Below are positions 6,554-10,849 of a stretch of DNA of 10,849 nt, piece after piece (the first letter of the stretch is position 1; the number at the start of each line of letters is the position of its first letter). The notes beneath the pieces are model-generated. The model was not told where the DNA came from. It made no database searches and was given only the letters and a program-made list of their open reading frames with translations. The stretch is from the NCBI GenBank assembly GCA_012800465.1, contig JAAZJI010000032.1, positions 1 to 10,849 on the forward strand, written 5' to 3'. The translations under genes and the position numbers were made by a program. This stretch comes from Spirochaetales bacterium (lineage in GTDB: Bacteria > Spirochaetota > Spirochaetia > Sphaerochaetales > Sphaerochaetaceae).

Positions 6554-8427
6554 AGAAAGAGCATCTTGATCCGGCGGAGCAGGAAGATCTTGGAGAGCGG
6601 GATCACCCGCATCTCCATCTGCGGGAGGATCGCCACCTTGAAGAGCGCCTCCTTGTTCGGGGTGTAGGTCAGCTCCAACGCCAGGGCCATGAGCTCCTCG
6701 CCGCCCCCCATGAAGAGCTGGACGACGGTCCCCTCCTTCGAGGCGGCCTGTTTCGCAAGGGAGATCTTTCCCTGGTAATCGAAGCCGCCCGCTTCGATCC
6801 GCGTATGGAGGATCTGGGGGGCGATCTGGGAGGAGGTGATGATCAGGCGCTCCTCAAAGCGCTCCAGGAGATCCTCTTCCACCTCCTTGGGGTAGATCTT
6901 CCGTCTGATCGCTTCCCTGAGGTTCTCATCAAGCTTGACGGGAGGAAGCGTCACCTTCCGGCCGATCCTCACCGGCAGAGCGAACTCCTGCGGCCGGCCG
7001 ATGGCGGGCAGCTCCCGGGGATCCGCTTCGCTTGCTTGGGCGGGCTCCCCTCCGGTCGAACCGAGACTCAAGCCCGCCTGGGTCAGGATCTGACGCCAGA
7101 TCCGCTCGGAGGACCGCTTCATCAGGAAGATCGTGGAAGAGAGGCGGGCAAGGATATGCTCCTGAAGAGTCGGCAGCCGGTCGGCGATCCGGCCGACCCG
7201 CTCGTCGGTCTGCAGGACGAGCCCGTCGTAGATTCGGATCTGTCTGCTCCGCTCGGCGATCAGGTCGAGCGACTTCAGCAGGGCGGCATTCAGCGTCCCG
7301 TCCATGTGGGTCTCCAGATAGTTCCTGATCTCCTCGTAGCCGACCCCTTCGTCCAAGGCGTATCTCAGCCGTTCTTCGGTGATTCGCCACAATCGGGTCC
7401 GATCGAGGGTCTCCAGGGCGGCGAAGCGGACGAGGAGGGAGTCGGCGGCCAGGGATCCGAGGTAGGAGACGGAGTAGTCGCTGTCGACGATGAAGGAGGA
7501 GGCCGGTTCGCTCAGGGTATAGGTGAGGTGGTTGTATCCCCCCTTCGTCCTGACCAGCAGTCCGAGACCGATCAGTGCCGAGACGAGGTCTTCGTGGTCG
7601 ACATGGTGCCTGAAGGCGAGGAGATCGCCGAGACGCTTCAGACCGGAGGTGGAAAACGTTCCGACATCCTCCAGAAGGAGAACCAGATCGGTGCAGAAGG
7701 CGCCCCGGGCTCCATCCGACTCCCCGTCGAGTCGAATGCCGAGCATCATCGCCTTCAGCTGCGGTTCCTCAAGCTGAAAGAGGTCGTGCGCCCGCTGCCA
7801 GTCGACCCGCCGCCGGGTGTCCTCGCTGATGATCCCGAGCTTGACGAAGCTCGTGCGGACCGTTTCGAAGATGAGGGGGAGATCCATGCCTCTCATCGTC
7901 GGAAAAAGGGCTTCATACTCCTTCCGGAAGAAGGAACGGCTTGGACGTTCGGCAAGGGTGAGGATCGCCTGGAGGAGTTCACGGTAGCTGAAGGGGTGGG
8001 CATGAATCCGGCGTTCCTCCGGCCCGAAGAGGGGACTGAGGCAGGCAAGTTCGGAAAGGCGCTCCTCCAGGATCGGATTGAGGAGGAGCGTCTTGTCCGT
8101 CGCGACGACGACCATCCGCTCGCGGAGGTTCGCGACCCGGAGGAGGAGCTTTCCGTAGGGTTCGAACTCCTCAAGAAGGACCGCCAGCTGCTCAAAGAGC
8201 AAACCTCCCGAGAAGAGGAGGGCGGTGATGATCGTCTGGTCGAGGGAATCGATGAGGGCGAGCATCCGGTCCCGGTTCTCCTCCAGGGCGAAGAAGCCGA
8301 TAAGGCGCTCGGTGATATGCTCCTTGTGGAACGGCGACTCGACCAGACCGAGGTAGTTCCGGGCAAGGAAGAAGTATTCGTCGTCGGGGTACTGCTCAAG
8401 GAGCGTCTTCAGTCGTTCATGGTTCAT
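6550..8427 (-). CDS. Protein with XPB N-terminal-like (Helicase_C_3-type) domain, candidate XPB partner
   Basis: A 625-residue soluble protein without helicase motifs, signal peptide or membrane segments. Residues 1 to about 300 are helical and winged-helix-like (for example ALIDSLDQTIITALLFSGG at 57-75). About 311-455 reads like the XPB N-terminal domain: FIVDSDYSVSYL, LWRITEERLRYALDEGVGYEEI, a helical stretch, IRIYDGLVLQTDERV, then LSSTIFLMKRSSERIWRQI and LTQAG. A linker rich in Pro/Glu/Ala (456-500) precedes a C-terminal domain that I do not recognise, ending with a basic and hydrophobic tail. The start is ATG 8427, whose ATGA overlaps the helicase stop; GAGGTG lies 5 nt upstream. A GTG two codons earlier is also possible. 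Actinobacterial xpb genes have a neighbour of this general type. It is probably a binding partner or regulator of the helicase; no catalytic role can be read. Confidence 0.75.
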   Translation of the reverse strand: MNHERLKTLLEQYPDDEYFFLARNYLGLVESPFHKEHITERLIGFFALEENRDRMLALIDSLDQTIITALLFSGGLLFEQLAVLLEEFEPYGKLLLRVANLRERMVVVATDKTLLLNPILEERLSELACLSPLFGPEERRIHAHPFSYRELLQAILTLAERPSRSFFRKEYEALFPTMRGMDLPLIFETVRTSFVKLGIISEDTRRRVDWQRAHDLFQLEEPQLKAMMLGIRLDGESDGARGAFCTDLVLLLEDVGTFSTSGLKRLGDLLAFRHHVDHEDLVSALIGLGLLVRTKGGYNHLTYTLSEPASSFIVDSDYSVSYLGSLAADSLLVRFAALETLDRTRLWRITEERLRYALDEGVGYEEIRNYLETHMDGTLNAALLKSLDLIAERSRQIRIYDGLVLQTDERVGRIADRLPTLQEHILARLSSTIFLMKRSSERIWRQILTQAGLSLGSTGGEPAQASEADPRELPAIGRPQEFALPVRIGRKVTLPPVKLDENLREAIRRKIYPKEVEEDLLERFEERLIITSSQIAPQILHTRIEAGGFDYQGKISLAKQAASKEGTVVQLFMGGGEELMALALELTYTPNKEALFKVAILPQMEMRVIPLSKIFLLRRIKMLFL

Positions 8428-10082
8428 TCCCACACCTCGATCTCATAGCTGTAGCCCTGTTCGGCGAGAAACTTCTGGCGATTGGCGCTGAACTCCTCCT
8501 CGCTGGAGTAGCGGGTGACCACCGAATAGAAGAAGGAGGAACGGCCCTTGGGGCGGAGGATCCGCCCGAGACGCTGCGCCTCCTCGCTTCGGGAGCCGAA
8601 CGTCCCGGAGATCTGGATCGCGACCGAGGCGTCCGGCAGGTCGACGGCGTAGTTGGCGACCTTGCTGACGACGAGAATCCGGATCTCCCCGCTTCTGAAC
8701 GCGCCATAGAGCTCGTCCCGCTTCGCGTTGGGGGTGCTTCCCGTGATGATCGGAAGCTCGAAGAGCCGGGCCACCTCCTTGAGCTGGTCGAGGTACTGGC
8801 CGATGATCAGGATGAAATCGTCGCTGTGGCGTTCGATGAGCGAGCGGACCACCTCGATCTTCAGGGGGTTCTCGCTGGCGATCCGATATTTCTCCCGCTT
8901 GGTGGCCAGAGCGTACTCCAATTCCAGCTCCTTCGGAAGATCGAGACGGATCTCGTGGCAGTACGCCCGGGCGATGAACCCCTGCTGCTGGAGCTCGATC
9001 CAGGGGACGTCGTAGCGCTTCGGTCCGACCAGGGAGAAGACCTCGTCCTCCCGCCCGTCCTCCCGGACCAGGGTCGCGGTGAAGCCGACGCGGAAGGTCG
9101 CCTGCAGCTCCGCCGTCACCTTGAAGACGGGAGCGGGGAGCATGTGGACCTCATCGTAGATGATGAGCCCCCAATCCCCCCCGGTCAGAAGATCCATATG
9201 GGAAAACGGGGCGGTCTTGCTCTTGCGGTAGGTGAGGACCTGATAGGTGCACACCGTCACCGGCTTCCGTTCCTTCAGATTGCCGGTGTACTCGCCGACC
9301 TCTTCGCGTTCCAAGGTGGTCTTGTCGAGGATCTCCCGCATCCACTGGTGGACCGCCACCACGTTGGTCGTCACGATCAGGGTGTTGGTCTTCAGACGGC
9401 TCATGATCTCTAGGCCTACGATCGTCTTGCCCGAACCGCAGGGCAGGACGATCGTGCCGAAGCCGCGGCCCCGGCCGAGATCCCCCAGGAGGGCGTCGGC
9501 GGCCTGGCTCTGGTATGGCCGGACGACGAACGGCTGTCCGCCCAGGGTCGTCTTGCGTCTGTCGAACGGGAGGGGAGGGCCTTTCTCGAGAGGGATCCGG
9601 TCTTCCACCGGATAGCCGAGCTTGATGAGGCGCAGCTTGAGCTCGCCGCGCTGATAGCGCTCGACGAGGAAGGAGTTCGCGTCCTTGACGACGAGAATCT
9701 TCATCAGCTCCTTGCGGTGCAGGATTTCCAGCCGGATCTTCTCGATCGAAACCGTAAGGAGATAATAGGCTTCATCGGCACTTTCGGTCAGAACCAGCGA
9801 CCCCCATCGGCCGGAGATGTCCCGGACGAAGAAGAGGACGCTCTCCGGCGGGGGGAACTTCGACCATCTTTTGATCGTCTCCACGATCGCTTCGGCGTCG
9901 AGGCCTTCGCCGGAGGCGTTCCACAGGCTGATCTCGCTGATCCGATACGTGTGGATGTGCTCGGGGGATTTCACCAGCTCGCAGAACCGGATCAGATCCC
10001 GCCGGCACGCTTCGCTGTCCTTGTGGTGGACATCCAGAAGGAGGCTTCGGTCGCTTTGAACGATCAGGGGAGTATCTTTCAT
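8424..10082 (-). CDS. xpb: XPB/ERCC3/Ssl2-type DNA helicase
   Basis: A 552-residue superfamily 2 helicase of usual bacterial XPB length. Residues 1 to about 160 form the XPB N-terminal domain (LIVQSDRSLLLD at the start, ILVVKDANSFLVERY near 129-143). Motif Q-like VVRPYQSQA (186-194) leads to Walker A LPCGSGKT (213-220), then IVTTNVVAVHQW, the DEVH box (310-313), motif III FTATLVRED with the XPB-specific RED triad at 340-342, VPWIELQQQGFI, ITGST, motif V and the motif VI arginine finger QRLGRILRP (503-511). In eukaryotes XPB is the TFIIH translocase for promoter opening and excision repair. In bacteria it occurs patchily (Mycobacterium, Treponema) with an unsettled repair role. The ATG at 10082 overlaps the aroC stop as ATGA, with only a weak GGGAAAG upstream, so translation likely depends on coupling to aroC. 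Confidence 0.95.
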   Translation of the reverse strand: MKDTPLIVQSDRSLLLDVHHKDSEACRRDLIRFCELVKSPEHIHTYRISEISLWNASGEGLDAEAIVETIKRWSKFPPPESVLFFVRDISGRWGSLVLTESADEAYYLLTVSIEKIRLEILHRKELMKILVVKDANSFLVERYQRGELKLRLIKLGYPVEDRIPLEKGPPLPFDRRKTTLGGQPFVVRPYQSQAADALLGDLGRGRGFGTIVLPCGSGKTIVGLEIMSRLKTNTLIVTTNVVAVHQWMREILDKTTLEREEVGEYTGNLKERKPVTVCTYQVLTYRKSKTAPFSHMDLLTGGDWGLIIYDEVHMLPAPVFKVTAELQATFRVGFTATLVREDGREDEVFSLVGPKRYDVPWIELQQQGFIARAYCHEIRLDLPKELELEYALATKREKYRIASENPLKIEVVRSLIERHSDDFILIIGQYLDQLKEVARLFELPIITGSTPNAKRDELYGAFRSGEIRILVVSKVANYAVDLPDASVAIQISGTFGSRSEEAQRLGRILRPKGRSSFFYSVVTRYSSEEEFSANRQKFLAEQGYSYEIEVWE

Positions 10083-10849
10083 GCGTCTTTCCCGAACGCG
10101 GTGTAGTAGAGATCCAAGAGGGTGATCGCGGTCATCGCTTCGATGACGACGACCGCCCGGGCGCAGATGCAGGGGTCATGACGGCCGCTAACGGTGAGCT
10201 TCGCATCGTTTCCATCGGTGTCGACCGTCCGCTGCTCGATGCCGATCGAGCTGGTCGGCTTGATCACCGCCTGGAAGACGATATCCTGGCCGCTGGAGAT
10301 CCCCCCGAGGATCCCGCCTGCGTGGTTGCTCAAGAATCCGTCTTCGGTCCGCTGGTCGTTCGCCTGACTGCCGGACATCGCCGCCAGGGCGAACCCGGAA
10401 CCGAACTGAATCCCTTTCACCGCCCCGATCGAGAGGACCGCGTGTGCAAGAAGCGCATCCAGTTTCCCGAACACCGGTTAGCCAAGACCGACCGGAGCGC
10501 CCCGGACGATGCATTCGATGACTCCGCCGACCGAGTCGTTCTCCTTCCGGACCGTTTCGATCAGGTGGACCATGGAAGCCGCGGCTTCCCGGTCGGGGCA
10601 GTTGAGAATCGGATCGGGCGTTTCCCAATCCCGTTTCGTCGCGACCACATCGCCGACCTGGACGACACCGGCCCGGATCGTGATGCCGCGTTTGGTCAAA
10701 AGCTGCTTCGCCAGAGCTCCGGCGGCGACCCGGGCGCTGGTCTCCCGCCCGCTGGATCTGCCGCCGCCGCGGATGTCCCGGATTCCGTACTTCCGATGAT
10801 ACGTCCAGTCGGCATGACCGGGACGGAACACATCCTTGAGGTGGGAGTA
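10079..10849 (-). pseudogene. aroC: Chorismate synthase, 5' end outside window, interrupted by an in-frame TAA
   Basis: The last 257 codons of AroC, which converts EPSP to chorismate with reduced FMN. It reads LKDVFRPGHADWTY, KYGIRDIRGGGRSSGRET, ARVAAGALAKQLL, GDSVGG-like NDSVGGVIECIVRG, PVGLG, stop, PVFGKLDALLAHAVLSIGAVKG, GSQANDQ, DGFLSNHAGGILGG, ISSGQDI, KPTSSIG and GRHDPCICARAVVVIEAM. The frame is continuous and well conserved on both sides of a single TAA at 10480-10478, which replaces the Glu of GLGEPVF. That Glu would be GAA one base away. A GTG two codons after the stop could restart translation, but I see no Shine-Dalgarno for it. The gene ends in a TGA that overlaps the helicase start. 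Whether the gene is dead, mis-sequenced or read through cannot be told here; the identity is certain. Confidence 0.9.
10478..10480 (-). other. In-frame TAA stop in aroC
   Basis: On the minus strand the codons read GGT CTT GGC TAA CCG GTG TTC. The family consensus at this place is G-L-G-E-P-V-F, so the stop sits exactly where a glutamate codon is expected, with no frameshift. One base (GAA to TAA) explains it. Confidence 0.95.

Noticed and set aside
6448..8448. A 666-codon open frame on the plus strand opposite the XPB partner gene
   Set aside because: The minus-strand reading has a coupled start, a Shine-Dalgarno and an XPB-N-like domain; the plus-strand product is low-complexity Gly/Asp/Glu/Pro-rich shadow sequence.
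10478..10480. Stop-codon reassignment or selenocysteine/pyrrolysine insertion to explain the aroC stop
   Set aside because: The codon is TAA, not TGA or TAG, and TAA ends frr, rpsB and aroDE normally in this same window.

Overview
The window is GC-rich, tightly packed bacterial chromosome. It carries core housekeeping genes with almost no spacer DNA. No phage genes, insertion sequences, CRISPR arrays, tRNAs or rRNAs are visible. Three features taken together suggest a spirochaete (Treponema/Spirochaeta-like, GC-rich lineage): a translation cluster rpsB-tsf-frr-(uppS) with no pyrH between tsf and frr, ribosomal protein S2 with a long acidic tail, and an XPB-type helicase in a bacterium. This placement is an inference from gene order and protein features, not a phylogenetic result.

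Left half (1-4964, all minus strand): reading along the minus strand, the order is an ABC-F ATPase, maf, rpsB, tsf, frr and the first codons of a probable uppS. The ABC-F and maf genes overlap by 8 nt. A candidate promoter lies inside the 3' end of maf. It would give rpsB a leader of about 90 nt with two hairpins, one directly before the ribosome binding site, which is the usual place for S2 feedback control. A perfect 8-bp hairpin occupies the tsf-frr gap where pyrH would normally sit.

Middle (4965-6553): a 104-nt divergent control region separates the ABC-F gene from aroDE on the plus strand. aroDE encodes a fused type I 3-dehydroquinate dehydratase and shikimate dehydrogenase (steps 3 and 4 of the shikimate pathway). 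It starts at TTG behind a strong Shine-Dalgarno sequence and has a near-consensus sigma-70 promoter.

Right half (6550-10849, minus strand): aroC (chorismate synthase, 5' end outside the window), then an XPB/ERCC3-type DNA helicase, then a 625-residue protein. Each junction is an ATGA stop/start overlap, so the three look translationally coupled. The 625-residue protein carries a region resembling the XPB N-terminal domain that also starts the helicase itself. I read the pair as a helicase and its partner, a bacterial DNA-repair or nucleic-acid-processing module of unknown role. The last gene meets aroDE tail to tail with a 4-nt overlap of stop codons.

The oddest single feature is an in-frame TAA in aroC, at the glutamate of the conserved GLGEPVF motif, while the reading frame and conservation continue intact after it. 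It is a recent nonsense mutation, a sequence error, or a read-through/split arrangement.
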